From a bacterium D16-56 (GTDB lineage Bacteria > Bacillota > Clostridia > Lachnospirales > Lachnospiraceae): DNA of 64,000 nucleotides. The stretch lies in NCBI GenBank assembly GCA_003611875.1, contig RAYY01000025.1, forward strand, positions 18,321-82,320, read 5' to 3'. Shown here in pieces: positions 35,249 to 44,538 of the stretch. A program made the position numbers and the translations under genes. The notes below the pieces were generated by a model. The model was not told where the DNA came from, ran no database searches, and saw only the letters and a program-made list of their open reading frames with translations. Every line of letters begins with the position of its first letter. Within the stretch, counting starts at the first letter, position 1.

Positions 35249-35923
35249 TTACCTCTCCAAGAATGCGTCCATTTTCTTCAAAAACCTCTCTGCATTTCCC
35301 CCCGCATCCCCGCCAAACACTGCCGAACCAGCCACAATCACATTAGCCCCTGCATCCAGCACAGCCTCCACATTCTCCAGATTCACCCCTCCGTCTACCT
35401 GAATGCGTACCTTCTCCTCCAGCCCCAGAACACCAAGTCTCTCCCTGACCTGTCTGACCTTTTCCAGCGTATAGGGAATCAGCTTTTGTCCCCCAAATCC
35501 CGGATTGACTGACATAAGCAGCACCATATCCACCTTCTCTAAAATACAGTCCAGTGTAAAAACCGGGGTGGCAGGATTCAGCGCTGCCCCTGCCATCATG
35601 CCCAGCTCCCGGATTTGACTGATGGTCCTGTCTAAATGGCGGCATGCCTCCTGATGGACACACAGCAGATCCGCCCCGGCCTTCTTCATAGCCTCCGCAT
35701 AGCGCCCCGGCTCCTCCACCATCATATGCACATCAAACACCTTATCCGTCAAAGGGCGAATGCTCTGAATCACCGGCATCCCAAAAGAAATGCTGGGCAC
35801 AAACATCCCGTCCATCACATCAATGTGGATATACTCTGCCCCTGCATCCGAAACCTCTTTTACCTGCTGTCCCAGCCTTCCAAAATCCGCCGACAAAATG
35901 GACGGCGCCAGTATTGCCCTCAT
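35249..35923 (-). CDS. rpe: Ribulose-phosphate 3-epimerase
   Basis: Rpe interconverts ribulose-5-phosphate and xylulose-5-phosphate in the pentose phosphate pathway. The 224-residue TIM barrel carries LAPSILSADFGRLG, the metal/catalytic segment HIDVMDGMFVPSISFG, DVHMMVEEP, SVNPGFGGQKLI and VDGGVNLEN with the phosphate-binding AGSAVFGG near the end. It starts one base after the rsgA stop, with AAGGAG inside the rsgA end. Length and all catalytic motifs are standard. Confidence 0.97.
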   Translation of the reverse strand: MRAILAPSILSADFGRLGQQVKEVSDAGAEYIHIDVMDGMFVPSISFGMPVIQSIRPLTDKVFDVHMMVEEPGRYAEAMKKAGADLLCVHQEACRHLDRTISQIRELGMMAGAALNPATPVFTLDCILEKVDMVLLMSVNPGFGGQKLIPYTLEKVRQVRERLGVLGLEEKVRIQVDGGVNLENVEAVLDAGANVIVAGSAVFGGDAGGNAERFLKKMDAFLER

Positions 35924-35924
35924 A

Positions 35925-36806
35925 TCAGTATCTCCTTTTTTCCTTCAGTTCTTCATACAGAAGCCGATAATTGTCATAACGGCTCTGGCTGATCCTGCTT
36001 TCCCGAACCGCCTTCTTTACGCCGCATTCCGGTTCCCCCACATGAACACAGTCGTCGCCAAACCGGCACTCTGCCTCATAAGAGGAAAATTCCGGAAAAT
36101 GGTATTTCAGCTCCCGTGCCTTTAGCTCTCCCAAATGCAGAGAGCTAAAGCCCGGCGTATCCATCAGATACGTATCCCCTTCCACGCAGAACAGCTCCGC
36201 ATGGCGGGTAGTATGCTTTCCTCTCTGAATCTTTTTGCTGATCTGCCCGGTCTCCATCTCTGCCTTAGGCTGCAAAAGATTAGTCAGAGAAGACTTTCCC
36301 ACACCGGAGGATCCCGCCAGAATGGTGGTCTTCCCCTCCAACAGCTTCCGGATCTCCCCAATACCCCTTCCATCATAGGTACTGATAAAATACACCCTGG
36401 AGCCGCTGTTTTTGTAGATTTCTTCATAACACTTCTGGTCCTGCTCCTGTCCCAGATCCATCTTGTTAAAGCAAATAGCTGCCGGCACCTGCTGCTGATC
36501 CATCATAACCAGAAACCGATCCAAGAGATTCAGATTAGGCGCCGGCTCCGTGACGGCAAACACCACCAACGCCTGATCAATATTGGCGCTGGCCGGGCGA
36601 ATCAGCTCATTTCTCCTGGGCAGGATCTCCTCAATATTTCCCTCGGAATCTGCCTCATCCAAAATGGTAAACTCCACGTCATCCCCCACTAACGGCTTGA
36701 TCCCCCGCTTGCGGAACACTCCCTTTGCCTTGCAGGCATAGACCCTTCCATGCCTGTCATGAACATAATAAAAGCCTGCAATTCCTTTAATAATCTTGCC
36801 TGTCAT
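35925..36806 (-). CDS. rsgA: Ribosome biogenesis GTPase RsgA
   Basis: RsgA is a circularly permuted GTPase that checks maturation of the 30S subunit. The 293-residue protein has an N-terminal OB fold, then NKMDLG (G4) before GSSGVGKSSLTN (G1) and DTPGF (G3), the permuted order, and a C-terminal zinc knuckle with C-F-G-D-D-C-V-H and a later Cys (about residues 250-265). ATG 36806 follows AGAGGAAG; a GTG four codons upstream overlaps it. It lies between the PASTA kinase gene and rpe, the usual Firmicute order, and is a known target of that kinase in Bacillus. Confidence 0.96.
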   Translation of the reverse strand: MTGKIIKGIAGFYYVHDRHGRVYACKAKGVFRKRGIKPLVGDDVEFTILDEADSEGNIEEILPRRNELIRPASANIDQALVVFAVTEPAPNLNLLDRFLVMMDQQQVPAAICFNKMDLGQEQDQKCYEEIYKNSGSRVYFISTYDGRGIGEIRKLLEGKTTILAGSSGVGKSSLTNLLQPKAEMETGQISKKIQRGKHTTRHAELFCVEGDTYLMDTPGFSSLHLGELKARELKYHFPEFSSYEAECRFGDDCVHVGEPECGVKKAVRESRISQSRYDNYRLLYEELKEKRRY

Positions 36807-36833
36807 ACTTCCTCTCACTGCTGCCGCCTGTCA

Positions 36834-39011
36834 TCAATCCATAGGGAAAAAGGTCAGGGGATAAGACTTAAGCACTGCTCCTGATTCCACATCCACAACC
36901 TCTACCTCTCCCCGGTCCGTGCCGTTCATGCTTTCAATGCTGGTATAGCTGATTGGCAGCAAGGTAGAACCTGTAATGGTCTTCTCATCGGTCAGGGTCC
37001 GGTATATGGGGGTTCCGTCCGGCTCCTGCTGATGAAGCCTTACCAATATGGTAACACTGGCTCCCACAGCCCCAGGCCCGATCAGGGCGCTTAAATCATA
37101 CACATCGTTAATGGACGCCACATACCGCTGCTGCCGGGCCTCCGGTCCGCTGCTGACCACATAGCTGATCTGCCCGCCTTCCTGAATCTGCCCGTTTTCA
37201 CCGCCCTCCTGACGGATAATCGTTCCCTGGGGAACCGTATCGCTGGACTCTGTAGAAGTATTGCCGGGTACAAGCCCTGCCTCTCCTAAAAGCGCTAAAG
37301 CCTCCGCTTCGGACTTTCCCACCAGTTCCGGCACCGGCACCATTTTAATATGAGGCCCTGTGCTCACATAAAGGGTAACTGTGCTTCCCTCCATGGCCTT
37401 TTCCGGCTCATACCGGATCAGATTCCCCTCCTCTACCGTATCACTTTCCTCCTCCAGAATCTGGACAATCAATCCGCTGTCCTCCAATAGCCTGCGGGCT
37501 GAAGCCACGCTCATGGTATCCAGATCCAAGGCAGCCAGGTCGACCTTTTCAGAACCTAAGCTGACCACCACATTGACATGAGAATATTTTGACACAATGG
37601 ACCCGCGCTCCGGACTTTGGGAAATAACACAGCCCTTTTCCACTACCTCTGAGGTTTGGTATGTGGGCTTCATGCTGAGAAAATTCTCCTTCAGCTTCGC
37701 CTCCGCCAGATCCTCCGGAAGATCCAGCACATCCGGCATATAGACCTCGCTGTCCTTTAACGACTCTCCGTTTTCGTTGGTCTGCACTGCCAATGGCTCC
37801 TGGCTCTCAGAGGAGCTTTCCTGCCGCAAAATGCCGGAGCCTGGCTGAAACAGACCTCCCAGCTTGGAAAATACCACAATCAGCACTGCCACGATCAGAA
37901 TGGCCACCACGATCCCCCCGGCAGCCAGAAGCCGCTCAATATGGGAATCCGCTTCCTCCTCCCGGGGATAATCCCGCTTTGGCTGCCGCGGCCTCTGAGG
38001 TCTTGGCTTTTCCTCCTGATACCGGGTCACTGCTGTCTCCCCTGCCGGCCGGCGCACATATTCCCGCACCGGATCCTCCCTTACAGGGACCTGGAGCTCT
38101 TTAATTTTCGCCAGCTCTCTCCCGTTAAACTTCACGGTCTGCCCATTTAAAGCTCGCTGCTCGTCTTCACTCTGGACAAATTCCCCGTCAGGCTGGACCA
38201 GGGCCTTGCGCAGATCCGCGATCAGCTCATTGGCGCTGCCATAACGCAGCTCCGGCTTCTTTGCCGTACATTTCAAAATAATCCGCTCTAAGCCGGACGG
38301 AATCTCCGGGTTGTATACACTAGGAGGCACCAGGGCTTCCTCTAAATGGGCCAAAGCAATGGCCACCGTATTATCCCCCTCAAAGGGCACTCGCCCAGTC
38401 ACCATCTCATATATGGTAATGCCCAGAGAATAAATATCACTGCGGGCATCGCTGTACCCGCCTCTGGCCTGTTCCGGAGAAATATAGTGGACGGAACCCA
38501 TGGCAGCAGAGGTAAGGGTCTGGGCTGACACGCCCCTGGCAATGCCGAAATCCGCTACCTTCACCTTTCCGTCACGGGAAATAATCATGTTCTGAGGCTT
38601 AATATCCCGATGGATAATATTCTGTTCATGGGCAGCGCCGATTCCCTGCGCCACCTGAATGGCAATGCCAATGGTCTCCTTGGTCTCCAGCCTGCCCTTT
38701 CTGGCAATGTATGCCTTCAAGGTAACGCCCTCAATCAGCTCCATGACAATATAATGAAGCTTTTCCTCATCGATTACATCATACACATTGACAATGTTTG
38801 GATGGGAAAGCCTGGCTGCTGCCTGAGCCTCCATCTTAAATTTGCTGACAAAGGTACTATCATTGCTGAATTCCTCCTTCAGCAGCTTAATGGCTACCAG
38901 CCGGTTCAGCTTATGGCACCTGGCCTTGTACACCACAGACATTCCGCCGGAGCCCACCTGCTCCAGAATCTCATAACGATCCTGCAGATACACTCCGGGC
39001 CTTAAGATCAT
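36834..39011 (-). CDS. prkC: PASTA-domain Ser/Thr protein kinase
   Basis: The 725-residue membrane kinase has an N-terminal Hanks-type domain (about 12-270) with GSGGMSVVYKA, the ATP-anchoring Lys in VAIKLL, HRDIKPQN with the catalytic Asp, and DFGIAR. A single membrane helix follows (about 362-384), then three PASTA repeats outside the cell (from MPDVLDLPEDLAEAKL) and an extra C-terminal domain. PASTA domains sense peptidoglycan fragments or lipid II, and the kinase controls growth, division and spore germination. ATGA overlap with the phosphatase gene couples the antagonistic pair. Confidence 0.95.
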   Translation of the reverse strand: MILRPGVYLQDRYEILEQVGSGGMSVVYKARCHKLNRLVAIKLLKEEFSNDSTFVSKFKMEAQAAARLSHPNIVNVYDVIDEEKLHYIVMELIEGVTLKAYIARKGRLETKETIGIAIQVAQGIGAAHEQNIIHRDIKPQNMIISRDGKVKVADFGIARGVSAQTLTSAAMGSVHYISPEQARGGYSDARSDIYSLGITIYEMVTGRVPFEGDNTVAIALAHLEEALVPPSVYNPEIPSGLERIILKCTAKKPELRYGSANELIADLRKALVQPDGEFVQSEDEQRALNGQTVKFNGRELAKIKELQVPVREDPVREYVRRPAGETAVTRYQEEKPRPQRPRQPKRDYPREEEADSHIERLLAAGGIVVAILIVAVLIVVFSKLGGLFQPGSGILRQESSSESQEPLAVQTNENGESLKDSEVYMPDVLDLPEDLAEAKLKENFLSMKPTYQTSEVVEKGCVISQSPERGSIVSKYSHVNVVVSLGSEKVDLAALDLDTMSVASARRLLEDSGLIVQILEEESDTVEEGNLIRYEPEKAMEGSTVTLYVSTGPHIKMVPVPELVGKSEAEALALLGEAGLVPGNTSTESSDTVPQGTIIRQEGGENGQIQEGGQISYVVSSGPEARQQRYVASINDVYDLSALIGPGAVGASVTILVRLHQQEPDGTPIYRTLTDEKTITGSTLLPISYTSIESMNGTDRGEVEVVDVESGAVLKSYPLTFFPMD

Positions 39012-39751
39012 AGTGACACCTCACGAATCTGAGGCTCTATGAGAATCACAGAAATATTATCCTTTCCGCCGCCCCGGTTGGCAGCCTTCACCAGGTCCTC
39101 TACCTTGCATTTTAAGCTTCCCTCCGAGCGGATAATATATTCTATTTCAAACTCATCCACCATATTGCTTAAGCCGTCGGAACACATCAGTATCTGATCG
39201 CCGGGCTTCAGCTTTAAGGCAAACAAATCCGTCTCCACGGTCTCCGCTGTTCCCACTGCCCGTGTAATAATATTCTTATGCTCCAGATAGCTTCTGCTCC
39301 CCCGCTTCATCTTTCCCCTGGCAACCAGCTCCTCCACATAAGAATGGTCCCTGGTCACCTGCTCTAGCTCCCTCCGGAGCAGATAAAGACGGCTGTCGCC
39401 GATATTGGCCACATACAGCACATTCCCCTTTATGGTAGCTGCCACTAAGGTGCTTCCCATGCCGGACAGCTCCGGGTCATGGCTGGCCCGGTAGTACAGC
39501 TCTCGGTTCATCTGCCGGATTCCGTCTCTTAGGATTCCATGAACATCCTTTTCCGGGGTCTTGATTCCAAAATATCCGACCAGATTTTCCACGGCAAAAC
39601 GAGACGCATAATCTCCTGCCTGATGACCTCCCATCCCGTCCGCCACCATAAACAGGTTATCTAAAGAACCCACAGGGACTGTTGAGGCATAGATATAATC
39701 CTGATTCATGCTGCGGTATTTTCCCACATCTGTAAGCGCATAAGCCTGCAC
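39008..39751 (-). CDS. stp: PP2C-type protein phosphatase, partner of the PASTA kinase
   Basis: The PP2C fold reverses phosphorylation by the PASTA kinase. The 247-residue protein has the metal-binding motifs SMNQDYIY, VADGMGGHQAGDYAS, GSTLVAA, VANIGDSRLYLL, DHSYVEEL, CSDGLSN and GGGKDNIS. I place the start at GTG 39751 (QAYALTDVG), eight bases after AAGGAGG; an upstream TTG at 39769 lies before that ribosome site. It overlaps the kinase by ATGA and follows rlmN by 14 bases. Confidence 0.95.
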   Translation of the reverse strand: MQAYALTDVGKYRSMNQDYIYASTVPVGSLDNLFMVADGMGGHQAGDYASRFAVENLVGYFGIKTPEKDVHGILRDGIRQMNRELYYRASHDPELSGMGSTLVAATIKGNVLYVANIGDSRLYLLRRELEQVTRDHSYVEELVARGKMKRGSRSYLEHKNIITRAVGTAETVETDLFALKLKPGDQILMCSDGLSNMVDEFEIEYIIRSEGSLKCKVEDLVKAANRGGGKDNISVILIEPQIREVSL

Positions 39752-39765
39752 CGCATCCACCTCCT

Positions 39766-40803
39766 TCAATTTCCTGACAGGAAGCCTCTGCGAAGCTGCC
39801 CGCAGGCCCCATCAATATCCCTTCCCATCTCCCGTCTTACGGTAACGGCGATCCCCGCTTTTTCCAAAAACTCCTTAAACTCCCGAATCGCCTTTTGATC
39901 CGACCTGGCAAAATTCCGTTCCCTGACAGGATTTACCGGAATCAGGTTCACATGCCCATGGACTCCCCTAAGCAGCCGCGCAAGCTGTTCTGCCTCCTGC
40001 AGATTATCATTGACTCCTTTTACCAGGCTGTATTCAAAGGTCAGCCGCCTTCCGGTGTTTTGAAAATATTCCTGGCACGCCTTCAGTACCTGTGACAAGG
40101 GATATGCCTTTGCTATGGGCATAAGCCTCTGCCTGACCTGGTCATTAGGTGCATGGAGAGACAAAGCCAAGGTCACAGGCAGTCCCTCCCGGGCAAATCG
40201 TTGAATCCCCGGAACAATCCCACAGGTAGATACCGTAATATTCCGCAGGCTTATGTTCAGCCCGCGCTCATCCGAGATCAGACGAAGGAAACGAACCACC
40301 CCGTCATAGTTGTCAAAGGGCTCTCCTGATCCCATCATGACAATGTGGGAGACCCGCTTTTTTGTCAGCGCCTGGATCCGGTATACCTGCCCCAACATCT
40401 CCGATGGGGTCAGGTTCCTTTCCAGGCCGTCTAAAGTAGAAGCACAGAAGCAGCATCCCATCCGACATCCCACCTGAGAAGAAATACACACGGAATTTCC
40501 ATGACGGTACTGCATCCATACGCTTTCAATCACATTCCCGTCCGCCAAGCGAAACAAATATTTGCGGGTCCCGTCTATCCGGGATACCCGTTCCTCCACC
40601 AGCTCCGGCACAGTCAGCTCAAACCTCTCCTCAAGAGCCTGCCGAAGCTTTACCGGCAGATTGGTCATCTGTCCAAAGTCCTCTGCCGTCTTTTCATGAA
40701 GCCATCCGTACACCTGGCCGGCACGAAAGGATTTCTCCCCCATTTCCTTTAAAATAATCTCCAGTTCAGAAAAATAAAGGGACCTGATATCGATTTTTTC
40801 CAT
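39766..40803 (-). CDS. rlmN: Dual-specificity 23S rRNA/tRNA adenine-C2 methyltransferase
   Basis: RlmN is a radical-SAM enzyme that methylates C2 of A2503 in 23S rRNA and A37 in some tRNAs. The 345-residue protein has the cluster motif C-R-M-G-C-C-F-C, an HIVMMGSGEPFDNY segment, LALSLHAPND and a C-terminal region with the resolving Cys in DIDGACGQL. ATG 40803 is preceded by GGAGGGAG; the longer frame is not supported. Standard gene order: rsmB, rlmN, stp. Confidence 0.96.
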   Translation of the reverse strand: MEKIDIRSLYFSELEIILKEMGEKSFRAGQVYGWLHEKTAEDFGQMTNLPVKLRQALEERFELTVPELVEERVSRIDGTRKYLFRLADGNVIESVWMQYRHGNSVCISSQVGCRMGCCFCASTLDGLERNLTPSEMLGQVYRIQALTKKRVSHIVMMGSGEPFDNYDGVVRFLRLISDERGLNISLRNITVSTCGIVPGIQRFAREGLPVTLALSLHAPNDQVRQRLMPIAKAYPLSQVLKACQEYFQNTGRRLTFEYSLVKGVNDNLQEAEQLARLLRGVHGHVNLIPVNPVRERNFARSDQKAIREFKEFLEKAGIAVTVRREMGRDIDGACGQLRRGFLSGN

Positions 40804-40890
40804 TCTCCCTCCGTCAAAAACCCTTCCCTTTTGCGGCAGCCTATGCTGTGATTCCAGACAAGCCATGGCTGGCAAAAGCCTGCAGCAGCA

Positions 40891-42210
40891 TCAGCCGTGT
40901 TTTTTCTCAAACGCCGCAATAAAAAATCCGTCGCAAGGATGGACTCCCGGCAAAAGCTGCACATAACCATCCCTCATGGTTCCTTCCTCTGTTTCCAATC
41001 CGCCCAAAGGGCCAATCCCTTTTGGCGAGAAGGGAAAATGGTCCAGAAACCATTGACGCTGTTCCTGATTCTCCTGCCTGCTGACCGTGCAGGTACTGTA
41101 GATCAAGGTGCCGCCCGGCCTTACATACCTGGATACCACCTTTAGAATCTCTCTTTGCAGCAAAACAAGACTTTCGATCTGGTCTCTCGTCATCCGGTAT
41201 TTAATATCCGGCTTTTTCCCGATTACGCCCAGTCCGGAACAGGGAAGGTCAGCCAAAACAATATCTGCCTGTTCTTCCCACCTGTCGTCAAGCTCCAGGG
41301 CATCCCACATCTCTGCCTTCATATTCTTAAACCCGGTGCGCATCAGATTCTCCTGGACCAGGGCAATCTTTCTCTCTGTCAGGTCACGGCACACCACCAT
41401 CCCTGTTCCCTTCAGCTTATCCGCCATATGTAGGCTCTTTCCCCCCGGTGCGCCGCACACATCCAGCACCCGGCTTCCCGGACAAGGGGATGCTGCCTCC
41501 GCCGCCAGGGCCGAGGCAGCATCCTGTACCTGTATCCAGCCCTTCCTAAACGCATCCAGCCGCTCCAGATAATCATACTGCTCCAGGATCAGCACCTCTG
41601 CAGACAGAGGACTGACAACCGCCTTCACCCCCTGGCCCTTCAGACTGTCCCTAATCTCCTCAGCCGATGCCAGACTTAGATTGCACCGTACCGTCATCGG
41701 ACTGTCCTCCAAGGATGCCAAAAGCATCCTTTCCGTCACATCCCGTCCATACTGCTCCTCCCACATCTCCAGAATCCATTCCGGCATGGAATAGCGCAGG
41801 GACCAGTCTTCAAAGACAAATTCCTCTTTCCTCCGTGCCACGCTGCGCAGCACCCCGTTGACAAAGCCCCCAAGACCGCCGAAGTGATGCTTCTTGGCCA
41901 GCTTTACAGCCTCATTGCACACTGCCCGGTCCGGCACCCGGTCCATCCACAGAATCTGATATACAGACATCCGCAGGATGGTGCGGATCACCGGCTTCAT
42001 ATTTTTGGTCTTAACCTTAGAACAGAGATCCAGGACTGCGTCTATGGTCAAAAGCCGCTCTACGGTTCCCTCTCCCATACGGGTGATAAAAGCCCGATCC
42101 TGCTTTTTCAGATATTGGTATTTATTTAAGGCATTCTGCATGGCGCCGTGAATCATCCCATCCCGTTCCAGCACCTCCAAAAGAATCTCCAGGACGATCT
42201 CTCTAGTCAT
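40891..42210 (-). CDS. rsmB: 16S rRNA cytosine-C5 (C967) methyltransferase
   Basis: RsmB methylates C967 of 16S rRNA. The 439-residue protein has an N-terminal NusB-like helical domain (about 1-135), the SAM motif VCGAPGGKSLHMA, LADLPCSGLGVIGKKPDIK with one catalytic Cys, and LIYSTCTVSRQENQE with the other. ATG 42210 overlaps the preceding gene by eight bases; an upstream TTG is too far from proper spacing. Length is as expected. Confidence 0.95.
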   Translation of the reverse strand: MTREIVLEILLEVLERDGMIHGAMQNALNKYQYLKKQDRAFITRMGEGTVERLLTIDAVLDLCSKVKTKNMKPVIRTILRMSVYQILWMDRVPDRAVCNEAVKLAKKHHFGGLGGFVNGVLRSVARRKEEFVFEDWSLRYSMPEWILEMWEEQYGRDVTERMLLASLEDSPMTVRCNLSLASAEEIRDSLKGQGVKAVVSPLSAEVLILEQYDYLERLDAFRKGWIQVQDAASALAAEAASPCPGSRVLDVCGAPGGKSLHMADKLKGTGMVVCRDLTERKIALVQENLMRTGFKNMKAEMWDALELDDRWEEQADIVLADLPCSGLGVIGKKPDIKYRMTRDQIESLVLLQREILKVVSRYVRPGGTLIYSTCTVSRQENQEQRQWFLDHFPFSPKGIGPLGGLETEEGTMRDGYVQLLPGVHPCDGFFIAAFEKKHG

Positions 42211-42913
42211 TGCTTCTGCGTCCTCCAAACAGGATCAAAAGCCGCAGAAGCTGCAGAACAGACGCTGCCACTGCCGCCACGTAGGTAAGTGCCGCTGCCC
42301 CCAGCACCTTTTTCGTATAATCCACCTCCTGCCCCTGAAGGATGCCGATCTGTCCTAACAGACGTACCGCCCTGCCGGAAGCATTGAACTCCACGGGCAG
42401 TGTGATCACCTGAAACATAAGCGCCAGCACAAACATCCAGATTCCCACCTGGATAAAAGGAGTCAGCCCGATCACCAATCCTAAAAGAATCAGCGGCCAG
42501 GACAAGGTACTGCCCAGATTTGCCACCGGCACAAAGGCTGCCCGAAGGCGAAGGGGAGCATATCCCACATGGTCCTGGATGGCATGGCCGCACTCATGGG
42601 CAGCCACCCCGATAGCAGACACGGAACTCTGCCCATAAACGGATTCCGACAGATTCACGGTCTTGGTCCTGGGGTCGTAGTGATCCGTAAGCTGCCCCTT
42701 CACTCCGCGAACCGTCACATCGTAGATTCCCTGAGAATGCAGAATCTGCCTGGCCGCATCTGCCCCGGTCATTCCGGTCCGGCTGCGTACCTGAGAATAC
42801 TTTTGGAATGTACCATTGACCCGCGCAGACGCCCACATGGAAAGCAATGCGCCTGCTATGACCAAAAGATAGGTGGGATCAAACCCAAAATAACCTCTGT
42901 AAAAAGGCATCAT
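42203..42913 (-). CDS. YugP-type neutral zinc metallopeptidase, membrane bound
   Basis: The 236-residue protein is the DUF/YugP family of membrane zinc peptidases. After one N-terminal hydrophobic helix comes the zinc motif AAHECGHAIQD (HExxH), then two or three further membrane helices (WPLILLGLVIGLTPFIQVGI, MFVLALMFQVITLPVEF) and a final one. The substrate is unknown. It lies between fmt and rsmB as an addition to the conserved block and overlaps rsmB by eight bases. Two Met codons open the frame; ATG 42913 is used here. Confidence 0.88.
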   Translation of the reverse strand: MMPFYRGYFGFDPTYLLVIAGALLSMWASARVNGTFQKYSQVRSRTGMTGADAARQILHSQGIYDVTVRGVKGQLTDHYDPRTKTVNLSESVYGQSSVSAIGVAAHECGHAIQDHVGYAPLRLRAAFVPVANLGSTLSWPLILLGLVIGLTPFIQVGIWMFVLALMFQVITLPVEFNASGRAVRLLGQIGILQGQEVDYTKKVLGAAALTYVAAVAASVLQLLRLLILFGGRRSND

Positions 42914-42918
42914 TCAAC

Positions 42919-43962
42919 TCAACTCCTTCCAAGTCTCTGCCCCGATTCCACAGGAAATCCCCGAAGAAAGGCTCCTGTGTCCATCCGTCTCTTTCCTTCT
43001 ATCTGAAGGCTGGTAATATTCAAAATACCGCTTCCGGTCCTGACCTTCAGCCCGTCCTCTGACGCGGACAGAACCACGCCGCATTCTTCCCTCCTGCTCT
43101 CATCTGCCTCCGGCACACCGGCACCCTCTGACACAATACCGGCTCCGGACACATTCTCATCCTCTGCCTTATGCCTAGGGGTCTCTCCTGTATCCTCCTG
43201 CTTCCCCGGTAAAATCACATCTGCTGCCCACAGCTTCAGCAGCTTTCCGTTCAGCCAGGTATAAGCGCTGGGCCAGGGATTCAGTCCCCTTATCAGCCGC
43301 TCAATGGATCCTGCATCCTTTGTCCAGTCGATCTCCCCAAATGATTTGGGAATCTTTTTTACATAGGTAGCTGCCTCATGATCCTGGGGTGTCCTTACCA
43401 AGGTCCCCTTTTCCAGCTTATCCAGGGTGGACAAAATCAGCTCCCCGCCTAACAGGCTCAGCCGGTCAAACAGGCTTCCCCCTGTCTCCTTTTCTGCTAA
43501 AGCGATCGCCCGTTTTTCCAGAATATCTCCTGTATCCATTCCCTCGTCCATCATCATGGTGGTAATGCCGGTCTCCCTCTCGCCGTTGATCACAGCCCAC
43601 TGAATAGGAGAAGCCCCCCGATACTTGGGAAGCAGGGATGCATGAATGTTCACACAGCCATAGGCAGGCACACAAAGGAGCTCCTTTGACAGAATCTGGC
43701 CAAAGGCAATCACCACCATCACGTCCGGAGACAGCTTTTTCATTTCTTCTATAAAAGAAGCATCCCTGGCCCGATCCGGCTGGTATACCGGAATCCGGCG
43801 GCTAAGAGCCGCCTCCTTAACCGGGGATATACAGATCCCGTTGCCCCTTCCTTTTGGCCTGTCAGGCTGAGTCACCACAGCGGTCACCTGATGACGGGAA
43901 TCTGCCAGAGCCTCAAGCACCGGAACGGAAAAATCAGGGGTTCCCATAAATACAATTCTCAT
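42919..43962 (-). CDS. fmt: Methionyl-tRNA formyltransferase
   Basis: Fmt adds a formyl group from 10-formyl-THF to initiator Met-tRNA. The 347-residue protein has MGTPDFSVPVLEAL, HASLLPKYRGASPIQWAVING with the catalytic Asn/His region and MDTGDIL, then a C-terminal OB domain. The latter is broken by an unusual stretch rich in Glu, Gly, Thr and Ala (about residues 253-300, DTGETPRHKAEDE ... GVPEADESRRE), which makes the protein about 30 residues longer than usual. It sits directly after def, its functional partner, and shares folate chemistry with Fhs encoded upstream. Confidence 0.95.
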   Translation of the reverse strand: MRIVFMGTPDFSVPVLEALADSRHQVTAVVTQPDRPKGRGNGICISPVKEAALSRRIPVYQPDRARDASFIEEMKKLSPDVMVVIAFGQILSKELLCVPAYGCVNIHASLLPKYRGASPIQWAVINGERETGITTMMMDEGMDTGDILEKRAIALAEKETGGSLFDRLSLLGGELILSTLDKLEKGTLVRTPQDHEAATYVKKIPKSFGEIDWTKDAGSIERLIRGLNPWPSAYTWLNGKLLKLWAADVILPGKQEDTGETPRHKAEDENVSGAGIVSEGAGVPEADESRREECGVVLSASEDGLKVRTGSGILNITSLQIEGKRRMDTGAFLRGFPVESGQRLGRS

Positions 43963-44014
43963 TCTCGCCTCTTTCCTGACGCATATACCGCGTCATTCAG
44001 ACCGACTTGGAAGC

Positions 44015-44488
44015 TTATTCATCTTCCTCATCATTATCCATCAGCTCCCCCTCTACCAGATCCACGTACAGCTCCCCCCGAAGGTGGTCGCACTCATGGC
44101 AGATGGCCCGGGCCAGCATTTCCTCTGCCTCCAGCTCGAACTCTTTCATATCCTCATCCATGGCACGTACCTTTACATGATTGGGGCGAGTCACCATACC
44201 GTGCTTTCCCGGTACGCTCAGGCATCCCTCCCGGTCCGTCTGGCTGCCGCTCTGCTCAATGATCTCCGGATTAATCAGCACATACTGATTCCCGTCCTCT
44301 ACGTCAATCACCACGATCTGCTTTAATATTCCTACCTGAGATGCTGCCAGCCCTACTCCGTTGTGCTCATACATGGTATCGAACATGTCTTCAATCAACT
44401 GCCTTGTCCGCCGGTTCATCTCCTTTACCCTCTTACACTGCTTTTTTAAAATATCATCGCCAATCGTTCTGATCTGTCTGATCGCCAT
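44015..44488 (-). CDS. def: Peptide deformylase
   Basis: Def removes the formyl group from new proteins. The 157-residue metalloenzyme has all three motifs: GVGLAASQVG, EGCLSVPG with the metal Cys, and HECDHLRG with the two metal His and catalytic Glu. It ends in an acidic tail (DNDEEDE). It lies between priA and fmt, as in many Firmicutes. Confidence 0.97.
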   Translation of the reverse strand: MAIRQIRTIGDDILKKQCKRVKEMNRRTRQLIEDMFDTMYEHNGVGLAASQVGILKQIVVIDVEDGNQYVLINPEIIEQSGSQTDREGCLSVPGKHGMVTRPNHVKVRAMDEDMKEFELEAEEMLARAICHECDHLRGELYVDLVEGELMDNDEEDE

Positions 44489-44538
44489 ATGCTTTTTGTT
44501 CTCCTTTTCCCCTGTTCTGAAACTCCATAATCAGCTTT

